From Puniceicoccaceae bacterium 5H (GTDB lineage: Bacteria; Verrucomicrobiota; Verrucomicrobiia; Opitutales; Oceanipulchritudinaceae): a stretch of 38,758 nt of DNA. The notes below the pieces were generated by a model, which searched no databases, was not told the DNA's origin, and was given only the letters and a program-made list of their open reading frames with translations. The position numbers and the translations under genes were made by a program. Below, one piece after another: positions 26,412 to 34,526 of this stretch. The stretch lies in the NCBI GenBank assembly GCA_009772895.1, contig WOUP01000028.1, forward strand, positions 1-38,758. Direction: 5' to 3'. Position 1 is the stretch's first letter, and each line of letters starts with the position of its first letter.

Positions 26412-26436
26412 CCCGACGCCGCGAAGGGCCGCCGGG
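26412..26436 (-). terminator. Possible weak terminator after the beta-helix PEP-CTERM gene
   Basis: On the minus strand CCCGGCG and CGTCGGG can pair (one G-T) around a loop of about 11 bases, followed by TCCCTTCATTTT. The T-run is interrupted, so termination would be partial. It sits between the PEP-CTERM gene (26494-27714) and the giant GH92 gene; leaky read-through could couple the two. Confidence 0.3.
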
Positions 26437-26493
26437 AAACAACGCGGGCCGAGGCTCGGAAGCCACCGGCTCGCATTGGCAAGAATGAGCGTC

Positions 26494-27714
26494 TCAGGCC
26501 GCGCTGGAGTCGCGACGGCGGCGGCGCAGCAGTAGGGTGCCCCCCAGCGCGCCGCCCATGAGAATCAGCGCGTAGGTGGAGGGTTCCGGAATCACCGCGA
26601 TGTGGGTCAGATCGCTGTCGAGGTCGTAGGTCGCGATCGTGCCTTCGATTTCCTGGAACCAGAGCTCGTCGAGGATGCCCGTCTGGTCGCCGGCGAGGAA
26701 AATGTCCCCGCCCTGGAAGTCGAAGAGCCCGAGGCCGCCGTCTCCGAGCATGATGCCCAACGCGTTGAGCACCCCGTCCGTCATCAGGTAGGTGCCTTCC
26801 GAACCCGCGGCGTGGGACAACACGATGTAATTCACATTGAGCGTGCCGCCGTTCTGGATGAAAGTCCCGTTGACCTTCGGGTCGATATTCGGATCGGCAT
26901 CGCCCACCCAAATGTCGCCCTGCACGGTCATGACCCCGCCGTTGAGCGTAACCTGGGCGTTGTTCTTGTTGCCGATCGCCATCGCACCGCCCGCTTCGAC
27001 ATTACCCACGGTGAAGCTGCCGCCATTGATAATGATTTGGCTGACGGTGCCGTCCGCGAAGTCGCGGCCGACTACGAAATACTTGAAATTGTTGAAGGCG
27101 GCTGAGCCCGAGTCGACCTGCAGGATCGCGCCTTTGGAAACGTAGGTGCGCATGTTTCCAGTGGTAGCCGTAAAAGTCGCCGTCCCGCCGCTGACTGTGA
27201 AGCGGTCTTCACTGCTGTTCTTGCCCATGTGCACCCCGTTCGAGGCGGACGTATTCACATTCAAGCTACCGCCACTGAGGCTATAAGACCCCTTGGAGCT
27301 GCCGCCGTCGGAGAGAAACCAGCCGCGGGAAACGGTCGAATTGACCGTGCCACCCGTCTGGACGACGGAGCCTGTATTCTGGTTCGACACGAGGAAATAG
27401 TGCCCGTCCTGGGTCAAGGTGGCGTCATCGCTGACCGTCAGCGTGGCCGGACCGTTGGCGGCATTGATCAGACGACCATTGATCACGAGCTCGCCCGTGC
27501 CGTCGAGCGTGGTATCGGCGTCGCGCGTGAGGTTTTCCGAGATCGTGGCGGTACCGGAGCTGATGGTGACCACATCCGCGGCGGCCGGGACGGTATCGTC
27601 GTCCCAGTTGGTAGCGACATTGTAATCACCTTCCAGGCCGTCCCAGGTGCCGAAGGCATGGGCCATGGAAGATGTGCACAGCAATGCAGCTACGAAGCAA
27701 GAAGCCGTTTTCAA
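26494..27714 (-). CDS. Beta-helix/autotransporter-like PEP-CTERM surface protein
   Basis: The 406-residue exported protein has a signal peptide (MKTASCFVAALLCTSSMAHA). A long run of short beta-strand repeats follows, for example GTATISENL, GTGELVINGRL, QTGGTVNSTVS, SLSGGSLNVNTS, TVSGGTATFTA, INGGSFTVGN, LNGGVMTVQGDIWVG and QNGGTLNVN. This resembles the right-handed beta-helix of autotransporter-associated repeat proteins common in Verrucomicrobiota. The C-terminus is PEP-CTERM: IPEPSTYALILMGGALGG then LLRRRRR. The start codon is TTG at 27714; no in-frame ATG lies between it and an upstream TAA. It is likely to be a surface structural or adhesive protein, with no catalytic motif. It precedes the giant GH92 gene in the same direction. 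Confidence 0.85.
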   Translation of the reverse strand: MKTASCFVAALLCTSSMAHAFGTWDGLEGDYNVATNWDDDTVPAAADVVTISSGTATISENLTRDADTTLDGTGELVINGRLINAANGPATLTVSDDATLTQDGHYFLVSNQNTGSVVQTGGTVNSTVSRGWFLSDGGSSKGSYSLSGGSLNVNTSASNGVHMGKNSSEDRFTVSGGTATFTATTGNMRTYVSKGAILQVDSGSAAFNNFKYFVVGRDFADGTVSQIIINGGSFTVGNVEAGGAMAIGNKNNAQVTLNGGVMTVQGDIWVGDADPNIDPKVNGTFIQNGGTLNVNYIVLSHAAGSEGTYLMTDGVLNALGIMLGDGGLGLFDFQGGDIFLAGDQTGILDELWFQEIEGTIATYDLDSDLTHIAVIPEPSTYALILMGGALGGTLLLRRRRRDSSAA

Positions 27715-28135
27715 ACGACTATTTGAGAGAGAGAGGCAGCGATAGGCTTAGTCATAAAGGCACAGGCTTTGTAAAGCTTTAGCGAATTAGACGAAACAAG
27801 CCTATGCAAGCGTCTGAGTGTAACACTTCAGCTACTAGCCACGTTGCAAAAATGTAGCAAACTCAACGCTACTGAAACGCAATGCAGCGAAGGCGAGAGG
27901 CTCTATTGTTATACACACGCATTCTGCATCAGGGCCCATAACGCACCTCGGCAGCGGCGTTTTGCAGCTGTCACCCGGGTGTGACAATAACCGCCCTCTG
28001 GCGGAACGACAGGCGCGATTTTACTGTCAGGCTGCAAAGTCCTCCCCTTCGCCGGCATGGTACTTAGGCTCAGGCTAGGGGACGCTCTCTGTCTCCCCCG
28101 TTTCACGGCTCACCCCTCCGCCGCAAAGTTACCCC
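27715..28135. other. 421-base AT-richer divergent intergenic region with several inverted repeats
   Basis: No gene is supported here. The region separates the PEP-CTERM gene (minus) from the NCS1 permease (plus), so it must hold both promoters. Visible structure includes ATAGGCTT (27742-27749) repeated inverted as AAGCCTAT (27798-27805), the 12-base palindrome GCTTTGTAAAGC (27766-27777) between them, AGTGTAACACT near 27819, GTAGC...GCTAC around 27855-27873, and the strong dyad at 27970-27987 listed separately. I cannot assign -35/-10 boxes with confidence. Confidence 0.5.
27970..27987. promoter_or_regulatory. Dyad operator candidate upstream of the NCS1 permease
   Basis: The 18-base TGTCACCCGGGTGTGACA has perfect TGTCAC/GTGACA arms around CCGGGT and also contains the nested palindrome CACCCGGGTG. 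The form is that of a dimeric activator or repressor site (TGTCA-N8-TGACA). It lies about 150 bases before the permease start and could also serve the opposite gene. The binding protein is unknown. Confidence 0.4.
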
Positions 28136-29539
28136 ATGTCCAGCCCCAAGACCGAATACGAACGCGAACCTGTCCCACCCCAGGCCCAACTGGGCTTCAA
28201 GAGCTTCATCGGCCAGTATGCCGGTGAACACACCGCCGGGACCGAGTTGATGCTCGGCCCGCTGTTTGTCGCCGCCGGCGTGAGTGCAGCCGACCTGATC
28301 GTGGGTCTGTTGCTGGGCAACTTGCTGGCGGTGCTCAGCTGGACGCTCTTTACTACCCCGATCGCGACGCGCGCCCGCCTGACCCTCTACTATCAGCTGG
28401 AAAAGATCTGCGGGCGCCACTTCGTCGTGCTCTACAATCTGGTCAACGGCATTGCCTTCTGCTTCCTCGCGGGCGCGATGATCACCGTCTCGGCCACCGC
28501 GCTCGGCGTCGCCTTCCATTTCCCCATGCCGGGGCTGAACGACTTTTGGCCCAACAGCGTGGGCTGGGTGCTCGCCGTGCTCGCGGTGGGCGCCGTCATC
28601 TCGTTTGTCGCGGCCTGCGGCTACCGCATCGTGGCCAAGGTGGCCAACTACGCCGCGCCCTGGATGGTGCTGGTCTTTATCGCCTTCGGGCTGATCGGCC
28701 TGCGGGACTTCATCAACGAGACGGGCACGACGGTCCATGGGCTGGCGGATGTCTGGCATTTGGCCAAGACCGCAATCTGGACCGGGGGCGACCCGCTGCC
28801 CGGGCAGGTCAAATTCACCTTCTGGCACGTGCTGTTCTTCGCCTGGTTCTGTAACATGGCCATGCACATCGGTATGTCGGACCTCAGCGTTTTCCGCTTT
28901 GCCAAGAAGGCGCGCTACGGGCTCGCAACCGCGAGCGGCATGTATCTGGGGCACTTCCTGGCCTGGATTGCCGCCTCGGTGCTCTTCGCCCTGCAGCTGC
29001 ACCGCGATCCGGCCAACACCGACGTGCTGCCCGGCCCCCTGGCGGCCGGCGCCTGCGGGCTGACCGGTGTGCTGTGCGTGATCATCGCCGGCTGGACGAC
29101 CGCCAACCCCACGATTTACCGCGCCGGCCTGGCCTTCCAGGCCATCGTGCCCCGCGTGTCGCGCTTCAAGGTCACGCTGGCCACCGGCCTGTTGTGCACC
29201 ATCGCCGGCATGTTCCCCGCCATCGCGATGAAGCTGCTGGATTTCGTCGCCCTCTACGGCCTCGCGTTGATGCCGATGGGTGCCGTGATCTTCTGCGATT
29301 TCTGGCTGATGAAGCGCCTCGGCATGCAGCCTTACTACGCAGAGCTGGCCGGCAAGAAGATCCACCTGGCCCCGGCCATTGCCTGGCTGGCCACGCTCGC
29401 GATCTGTGTGACCGTGGTGCAGATGGGCTACATCGAGATTTTCTTCGTCAGCCTGCCCGGCTGGTTCATCGCCGCGTTCATCTACCTTGGCCTGAGCAAG
29501 CTCATCCAGAAGCCGCAGCCCCAACCCCTCCAAGCCTAA
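28136..29539 (+). CDS. NCS1-type purine/cytosine permease-like transporter
   Basis: The 467-residue protein has about twelve hydrophobic segments and the N-terminal layout of NCS1/purine-cytosine permeases: a short soluble head, then GTELMLGPLFVAAGVSAADLIVGLLLGNLLAVLSW, TTPIATRARLT and, later, GWTTANPTIYRAGLAFQAI with FVALYGLALMPMGAVIFCDFWLM. It should import a nucleobase or related heterocycle by cation symport across the inner membrane; the substrate is not readable from the sequence. It starts at ATG 28136 with no clear ribosome binding site. It is followed after 4 bases by a 56-codon membrane protein, probably translated together with it. Confidence 0.83.
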   Translation: MSSPKTEYEREPVPPQAQLGFKSFIGQYAGEHTAGTELMLGPLFVAAGVSAADLIVGLLLGNLLAVLSWTLFTTPIATRARLTLYYQLEKICGRHFVVLYNLVNGIAFCFLAGAMITVSATALGVAFHFPMPGLNDFWPNSVGWVLAVLAVGAVISFVAACGYRIVAKVANYAAPWMVLVFIAFGLIGLRDFINETGTTVHGLADVWHLAKTAIWTGGDPLPGQVKFTFWHVLFFAWFCNMAMHIGMSDLSVFRFAKKARYGLATASGMYLGHFLAWIAASVLFALQLHRDPANTDVLPGPLAAGACGLTGVLCVIIAGWTTANPTIYRAGLAFQAIVPRVSRFKVTLATGLLCTIAGMFPAIAMKLLDFVALYGLALMPMGAVIFCDFWLMKRLGMQPYYAELAGKKIHLAPAIAWLATLAICVTVVQMGYIEIFFVSLPGWFIAAFIYLGLSKLIQKPQPQPLQA

Positions 29540-29543
29540 GCCC

Positions 29544-29714
29544 ATGCACCGCATTCTGCAGCTGATCTCCTTTCTGGCGCTGGTCGGCGTCATCCTGCCG
29601 CCCGCCCTCTACCTAGCGGGCACACTGGACAAGGGCCCCATGGCCACCGTCATGATCATCTCCACGCTGGCCTGGTTTGCCTCGGCGCCGTTCTGGATGG
29701 AGCGCAAGGGATAA
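29544..29714 (+). CDS. Small two-helix membrane protein downstream of the permease
   Basis: A 56-residue open frame starts 4 bases after the permease stop: MHRILQLISFLALVG, a first membrane helix about 5-25, the short loop GTLDKGP, a second helix about 33-50 (ATVMIISTLAWFASAPFW), and a basic end MERKG. The close spacing and two clean hydrophobic segments support a real gene despite its size. It could be an accessory subunit of the transporter, as many symporter families have such small partners. No homolog is recognised; function is inferred only from position. Confidence 0.68.
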   Translation: MHRILQLISFLALVGVILPPALYLAGTLDKGPMATVMIISTLAWFASAPFWMERKG

Positions 29715-29751
29715 ACAAAAAGGCGCCCGACCCCTTCGAGCCGGACGCCTT
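29715..29751 (-). terminator. Rho-independent terminator of the GH97 gene
   Basis: On the minus strand AAGGCGTCCG pairs with CGGGCGCCTT (10 bp, one G-T) around a GC-rich loop and is followed by TTTGTTT. It lies directly between the convergent small membrane protein gene and GH97. Read on the plus strand the hairpin lacks a T-run, so it mainly serves the minus strand. Confidence 0.85.
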
Positions 29752-29773
29752 GCAAGATTCCTGAGGCCAGACG

Positions 29774-31774
29774 CTACTCGGCCTTGACGACCGCGACGAA
29801 ACCGCCCTTGGCCGGCATCCGCTTCGGCAGGCTGGTCATGTCGTGCTGGAAGTGCGCGTCTTCGTCCGCCCAATAGACTTCACCCTTGCCGCGCGGCAGG
29901 AAGCGGGCGTGGGCGTAGCTGACCTTCGCCGGCTTGTCCTTGGCGTTGATGCCCGCGATATACCAGGTATCGCCGGAACGCCGCGCCAGCACGGCGTATT
30001 CGCCCGGGAAGCCGTCGATGAAACGGGTTTCGTCCCAGGTTTTCGGCAGGTCGCGCAGCAAGTCGCGGATAAACTCCGGCTGCTCGGCCATGCCCCGGTC
30101 GGTTTCGGCAAAGTGCTGAATGCCCGAGTAATAGAGCACCGAGAGCGCCAGTTCAAAGTCCTTGCGGTCGCGCATCTCGATGTTGGGGATGCCCGAGAGC
30201 CCCATCGGCGTGAAGTCCATCGGGTCGAATACATTGCGCGTAAAGGGCACTGTCGCCATGTGCTCGGGGCCCTTGTCGGCGTCAAACTGGGCAAAGGTCA
30301 TGAACTCGAAGCCGCGCACCGACTCCATCGTCATGAGATTCGGATAGGTGCGATGCCAGCCGCGCGGGAAAGTCGTGCCGTGGAAGTTGACCAGTAGTTC
30401 GTATTGGGCCGCGTCAGTCATGAGATCGCTGTAGTACTGCATCACCGACTGGCCATCACCGGGGAAGAAGTCGATCTTCACACCGCGAATGCCCATCTCG
30501 TGCAGACGTGCGAACTCCTCGCGACGCTGCTCGGGATCGATGAGCTTGCCCTTGGGCGTGTAGGGCGTGGTGTTCCATTCGCCCGAAGAGTTGTACCACA
30601 GGATCAGCCCCACATCTTTTTTCGCCGCGTAATCGGCCAACTCCTCGATGCGGTCGTAGCCGATATTCCGGTCCCAATAGACGTCGATCAGGCAGTAGTC
30701 CCAATCCATGTCGGCCGCGTAGTCGATAAAGCGCTTCTGCACGTCATACACGATGGAGTCGTCCTTCAGCAGGGCCCAGCTCCAGGCCGCGTGGCCCGGC
30801 TGCATCCAGTCCTCGGCCGAGTAACGAGCCGGCTCCGCCAAGTCGGTCCCCAAGGCCGATTCCACGATACCGCCCAGCCCGTCGGAGACCACCACCAGGC
30901 GCCACGGCATCTCCCACGGCAGGGCAGACTCCGGCTTCACGGGTCCGTTTTGCACGCGTTCGGGCTCCTGCGGAAAGCCGATGCGGAGGGTCTGCCCCGC
31001 CGCGTCCTGCACCAGATGGCTGGCGCAGTAGTGGCCATCTACCGAGGTTTCGGAGAGCAGCACCCAATTGTCGCCCACCTCAAACAAGGCCGGGAAGACC
31101 CAGCCCTGGAAGGGATAGACGTTGACCATGTCGTTTGCTTCGGCCGCACGCTGCTCCTGCTCTTGCAGGAAGGGCTGCAACGTATCGAGCGTCACGCCTT
31201 GCTGGTAATGCTCTTCGTAGGAAGGCTGTGTATGCGACCACCCGGCCTGGGCGACCGGCATCGGCTGGATCCACGCCCGCGTGTCTTGCGGGAAGGTAAA
31301 GCCGGTCTGCTCTTGCTCGATGTGCCAGCGCTCCTCGCTCGAACCGGGCAGGCGATAACGGAACGCCAGCCCGTCGTCGGAAAGCCGGAACACGATCTCG
31401 AGCTTCACATCGTCGAGATTGGTCAGCTCCACCACGCGCTCCTGCGCCTGGTAGTGCATTTGCAGCTGCTTGCCGTGGATGAGCGTGTAGTCGTCGGTGA
31501 CGGTGCGGGCGTCGGACACCTGGGTGAGCGCGAAGCCGTCGTGGAGGTTGGTCTCTGCACAGTCGAGACCGAGCAGGGAGGGTTGCAACACAGGGCTGCC
31601 GTCGAGGCTCAGCTCATAGCTCGGCACGCCGTTTTCACTGAGGTGGAACTGCAGTTGCAGGTCGCCATCGGGGCTTTCGAGCGTCATCTCGGCTGCCGCC
31701 AATTGGGAAGCAAGCAAGGCGAGTGGGGCGCAAGCCCAGCCCAGCAGTGAGGTTAGGGAGGTAGATCGGGGCAT
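29774..31774 (-). CDS. GH97-family alpha-glycosidase, secreted
   Basis: The 666-residue product begins with a signal peptide (MPRSTSLTSLLGWACAPLAL..., cut near LAAAEM). An N-terminal beta-supersandwich (about 30-260) carries SPDGDLQLQFHLSENGVPSYELSLDG, TVTDDYTLIHGK and LAFRYRLPG. A TIM-barrel (about 290-590) contains AWSWALLKDDSIVYDVQKRFIDYAADMDWDYCLID, GVKIDFFPGDGQ (about 432-443), NFHGTTFPRGWHRTYPNLMTMESVRG and TRNVFDPMDFTP, all typical of GH97. The aspartate in GVKIDFF occupies the place of the retaining-type nucleophile, suggesting an alpha-galactosidase-like retaining mechanism rather than the inverting SusB type (inference). Start chosen at the signal peptide; an ATG at 31813 adds 13 residues that run back across the upstream palindrome. 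It needs calcium in characterised relatives. Confidence 0.93.
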   Translation of the reverse strand: MPRSTSLTSLLGWACAPLALLASQLAAAEMTLESPDGDLQLQFHLSENGVPSYELSLDGSPVLQPSLLGLDCAETNLHDGFALTQVSDARTVTDDYTLIHGKQLQMHYQAQERVVELTNLDDVKLEIVFRLSDDGLAFRYRLPGSSEERWHIEQEQTGFTFPQDTRAWIQPMPVAQAGWSHTQPSYEEHYQQGVTLDTLQPFLQEQEQRAAEANDMVNVYPFQGWVFPALFEVGDNWVLLSETSVDGHYCASHLVQDAAGQTLRIGFPQEPERVQNGPVKPESALPWEMPWRLVVVSDGLGGIVESALGTDLAEPARYSAEDWMQPGHAAWSWALLKDDSIVYDVQKRFIDYAADMDWDYCLIDVYWDRNIGYDRIEELADYAAKKDVGLILWYNSSGEWNTTPYTPKGKLIDPEQRREEFARLHEMGIRGVKIDFFPGDGQSVMQYYSDLMTDAAQYELLVNFHGTTFPRGWHRTYPNLMTMESVRGFEFMTFAQFDADKGPEHMATVPFTRNVFDPMDFTPMGLSGIPNIEMRDRKDFELALSVLYYSGIQHFAETDRGMAEQPEFIRDLLRDLPKTWDETRFIDGFPGEYAVLARRSGDTWYIAGINAKDKPAKVSYAHARFLPRGKGEVYWADEDAHFQHDMTSLPKRMPAKGGFVAVVKAE

Positions 31775-31801
31775 AGGTCCGGTCACGTTAACCCACCGCA
31801 A

Positions 31802-31853
31802 CAACCGGTTCAACTATTCATCACTGGACCGTCAAACAAGTTCGCACCGGTTG
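31802..31853. promoter_or_regulatory. Paired CG-centred palindromes upstream of GH97 (LacI-type operator candidates)
   Basis: CAACCGGTTC (31802-31811) contains the perfect palindrome AACCGGTT, and CACCGGTTG (31845-31853) repeats its core. Each has the central CG step typical of LacI-family operators. Their centres (31806.5 and 31848.5) are 42 bp apart, about four helical turns, an arrangement suited to cooperative binding or looping by the LacI-type protein encoded at 33242-34306. Both lie in the 81-base gap before the GH97 start. Confidence 0.5.
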
Positions 31854-31855
31854 CG

Positions 31856-33205
31856 CTACCCCTTGGTCTGGAGCTTGATGACGCCTGCCCAGTCCTCGTC
31901 AGCCCGCTCACGCAATTCCCAGATCTGCTCGAGGTGGCGCTGAATGGTGGCGTCTTCGGGATTGATGTCCTGAATCGCCTCAAACTGCCGGATGGCGGCG
32001 TCCCAATGACCGTGACGAAAAGCGCGCAATGCGGACTGATATTCCGCGAGCGTCGCCAGTTTGCCATCCCGCACCTCGGGCGGATCGGCATCGAGGATCT
32101 CATATACGCCCACCGGCTGGGTGCGCCCTTTGACCTGAATCTGCCCGAGAAAACGTGCCTGCCAGCGCTCCGGCTCCTTCAGGCCGAGGAAAGTCGCCTC
32201 GCTCAGGATGATGCGCGCATTGTAGAGGCGGGTCAGCCCTTCGAGCCTTGAGGCCAGGTTGACGTTGTCGCTCGCGACGGCCCCCTGCATGCGTTCCTCT
32301 TCGCCCAGAATGCCCAAGGCCAGCAGCCCCGTATGCAGGCCGATGCCGATTTCGATCGGCTCCTGCAGCTCGGCCTGTACGTCTGCCCGATCGAGACGTC
32401 GGAAGATCTCCACTGCCGCCCGCACCGCCTCATCGGGCGTGTGGTCGAACAACGCCATGATGCCGTCGCCGTAATACTGGTCCACGAAACCGCCGTTATT
32501 GCGGATGATGGGGCTGACCTGCCGGAAATAGCCGTTGATGAACTGGAAATTCTGCTCGGGGGACAACCGTTCGGAGCGCTGCGTCCAGCCATGCACGTCG
32601 GAGAACATCACGGTCATCTCCCGCCGAATATGGTCCCCCAGCTTCACCTCGGTGATGGACTTCTTCTCGAGATAGGAAAGGAACTCCTGCGGGACGAAGC
32701 GCTTGAGCGCCTGGTTGAGGTTGGCCAGCTCCGCCGTGCGCTCCGCCACCCGCTGCTCCAGCCACGTGTTCTGACGCTCCAGGGCCTGCTGCAACTGGCG
32801 CAGTTTGAGGTGCGTCTTGATGCGTGCCAGCACCTCTGCCGGCTCAAGTGGCTTGATGAGGTAGTCTACCGCGCCCGCCGTTAATCCCCGCACCTTGTTG
32901 TCGGTCTTGCGCAGGGCGGTCATGAACATGACGGGCACCGCCCGAGTCGCCTCATTCGCCTTCAATTTCGCGCAGACGGCAAACCCGTCATCGCCCGGCA
33001 TCAGAATGTCGAGCAGGATCAGATCGGGCAGCTCGCTGGACGCCAACGCCAAGGCCTCCGCACCGTTACCGGCTCCGACCACACGATACTGGTGTACCTC
33101 CAGTAAATCGGTCAGGAACTCTCGGGTCGGGGCGTTATCATCAGCCACCAGAATAAGGGGGGCTACAGTCTGATTCTCACCAGCGAGACTCACTGCCTGA
33201 AACAT
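31856..33205 (-). CDS. Response regulator fused to a class III nucleotide cyclase domain
   Basis: The 449-residue cytoplasmic protein has a receiver domain (about 16-130; phospho-acceptor D66 in LILLDILMPGDDG, K118 in YLIKPL). A coiled coil (about 132-168) follows, then a class III adenylate/guanylate cyclase domain (about 190-372), and a C-terminal TPR-like stretch (YQSALRAFRHGHWDAAIRQFEAI...). The cyclase keeps both metal aspartates (D203 in MFSDVHGWT, D247 in YYGDGIMALF) and VNLASRLEG. The substrate-selecting Lys before GD is replaced by Q243 (GGFVDQYYGD), so nucleotide specificity or activity is uncertain. It lies 36 bases after the LacI gene on the same strand and may be co-transcribed with it and with GH97. 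Confidence 0.9.
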   Translation of the reverse strand: MFQAVSLAGENQTVAPLILVADDNAPTREFLTDLLEVHQYRVVGAGNGAEALALASSELPDLILLDILMPGDDGFAVCAKLKANEATRAVPVMFMTALRKTDNKVRGLTAGAVDYLIKPLEPAEVLARIKTHLKLRQLQQALERQNTWLEQRVAERTAELANLNQALKRFVPQEFLSYLEKKSITEVKLGDHIRREMTVMFSDVHGWTQRSERLSPEQNFQFINGYFRQVSPIIRNNGGFVDQYYGDGIMALFDHTPDEAVRAAVEIFRRLDRADVQAELQEPIEIGIGLHTGLLALGILGEEERMQGAVASDNVNLASRLEGLTRLYNARIILSEATFLGLKEPERWQARFLGQIQVKGRTQPVGVYEILDADPPEVRDGKLATLAEYQSALRAFRHGHWDAAIRQFEAIQDINPEDATIQRHLEQIWELRERADEDWAGVIKLQTKG

Positions 33206-33241
33206 GTAACGTAATTGCGTATCTGTAAAGCGCCGGGATAA

Positions 33242-34306
33242 TCAACCCGCATTTGCGCCCTCGCTGGGCAGGTATTCCCAGTGCTCCTGGGCCGCCTGCC
33301 AGCGCTGCCACATATGCAAGTTGTTGAGTTCCGGCAAGCTCCCCCCGGGTTGGAAGTGACCGCGCAGACCAAGGCAGGCCATGCCCCGCAATTGCGTGAA
33401 TCCAAGCCGCACGATCTGCGCATCCAGCCAATCTGCGGCCGCACGCCCCAGATCGTCGGAGGGCACCTGCCAGGACGCGCCCTCAGTCTTGGGCGCATCC
33501 TGGGCTGCCTGCAGTGTCACCAGCCCCAGCTCACGCCCGGGGCGGAACTTGAGCTGAGTCGCCTCCTTGGCCGCCTCCGGGAAGGCCGTCACCACGCAAC
33601 AAGGCAGTTCATGCTGCAGCCATTTGCGGAAAACCTTCGCATCCCACCGGTCGATCAACAGTGGCGGCACCGGCAGGTTGGCACCTTGCGGCACCAGCGG
33701 CTGCAATGCCTCCGGGACCACCCAGCCGACCCGATGGTAAGCCTGCCGCCGCAACTGGCGCGCCAGCGCGTGCAGGTCCAGGCGTCCGCTCCAGCCCAGC
33801 TGGGCCTCGCTCGAATCCGCATTCCAGCCCCAGATAGCCAAAGGGCGGTCCAGCACCGGCGGCTGCAGCGGCTTGAGTTCGCGATAATGCGGCTCCGAAA
33901 TCACCAGGCCCTTCAAGCCCTCTTCCACCGCTTTGGCCTCCAGGTCCGCCGCCCGCCGCATGGGCGAGTCGCCCTCCAGCGAAAGCGTCACCACGCGGTA
34001 ACCGAGGGATTCGGCCCGGTGCAGCAAGCCCTTCAATACCGCCAGATCCCAGGGCGTCTGAGCCTCGGCGTCTTGCACCCAACCGAGGGAAGAACGCGGC
34101 ATGCCCTGGCGCGCGCTTTGTTGACGGTGCGCCATCAGGGCCGAGAGCACCGGATCGCGCCGGTAGTTGAGCGACTCGGCCGCCTCCTTGATCTTCACCC
34201 GCGTGGCTTCCGGAATCGAAGGGTGGTCCCGCAGCGCCAGCGAAACCGTGGTGTAGTGGTAGCCAGTCTTGGCGGCAATATCGCGAATCGTCGTTCTTTT
34301 CGGCAT
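33242..34306 (-). CDS. LacI-family transcriptional regulator
   Basis: The 354-residue product has the LacI N-terminal helix-turn-helix: TTIRDIAAKTGYHYTTVSLALRDHPSIPEATRVKIKEAAESLNYRRDPVLSALMAHRQQ. The hinge reads RRDPVLSALMAHR, the form usual in Verrucomicrobiota. The remainder is a periplasmic-binding-protein-like effector domain with a degenerate sugar site. It should repress glycan genes until its inducer binds; likely targets are the adjacent GH97 and the divergent GH106. The start at 34306 matches the family N-terminus (MPKRTT). A longer frame up to 34450 extends across the promoter region and is rejected. The operator candidates at 31802-31853 and 34478-34489 support local control (inference). 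Confidence 0.93.
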   Translation of the reverse strand: MPKRTTIRDIAAKTGYHYTTVSLALRDHPSIPEATRVKIKEAAESLNYRRDPVLSALMAHRQQSARQGMPRSSLGWVQDAEAQTPWDLAVLKGLLHRAESLGYRVVTLSLEGDSPMRRAADLEAKAVEEGLKGLVISEPHYRELKPLQPPVLDRPLAIWGWNADSSEAQLGWSGRLDLHALARQLRRQAYHRVGWVVPEALQPLVPQGANLPVPPLLIDRWDAKVFRKWLQHELPCCVVTAFPEAAKEATQLKFRPGRELGLVTLQAAQDAPKTEGASWQVPSDDLGRAAADWLDAQIVRLGFTQLRGMACLGLRGHFQPGGSLPELNNLHMWQRWQAAQEHWEYLPSEGANAG

Positions 34307-34477
34307 CTTCTCTATCCCCGCCGGGCTCAACTGTATACCTAGAGCACGACACCCGACCTTGGCAAGTCTTGAAACCGAAAGCCACACCCTTTTACGACAT
34401 TCTTTTCCATAAATCCTCAGCAATAAATATAAGCCAAACGCCTTATTCAACCTCCACCGAAAGGGGCTCGGACGTGT

Positions 34478-34489
34478 GGAAAGCGTTCC
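34478..34489. promoter_or_regulatory. LacI-type operator candidate upstream of GH106
   Basis: GGAAAGCGTTCC is a near-palindrome (10 of 12 positions symmetric) with a central GC step, 38 bases before the GH106 ATG. It could let the divergent LacI-type regulator control GH106. It does not match the AACCGGTT palindromes found before GH97, so it may belong to another protein or be chance. Confidence 0.3.
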
Positions 34490-34526
34490 GCTCGGCGGAA
34501 GCAGCAGGAGCGCCTAGAGTCGTGAT

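Noticed and set aside
26412-26436. Giant GH92 and beta-helix PEP-CTERM genes as a certain single operon
   Set aside because: A weak hairpin and 147 bases separate them, so co-transcription cannot be asserted.
34307-34450. N-terminal extension of the LacI regulator up to 34450
   Set aside because: The family N-terminus aligns at 34306; the extension covers the AT-rich promoter spacer.
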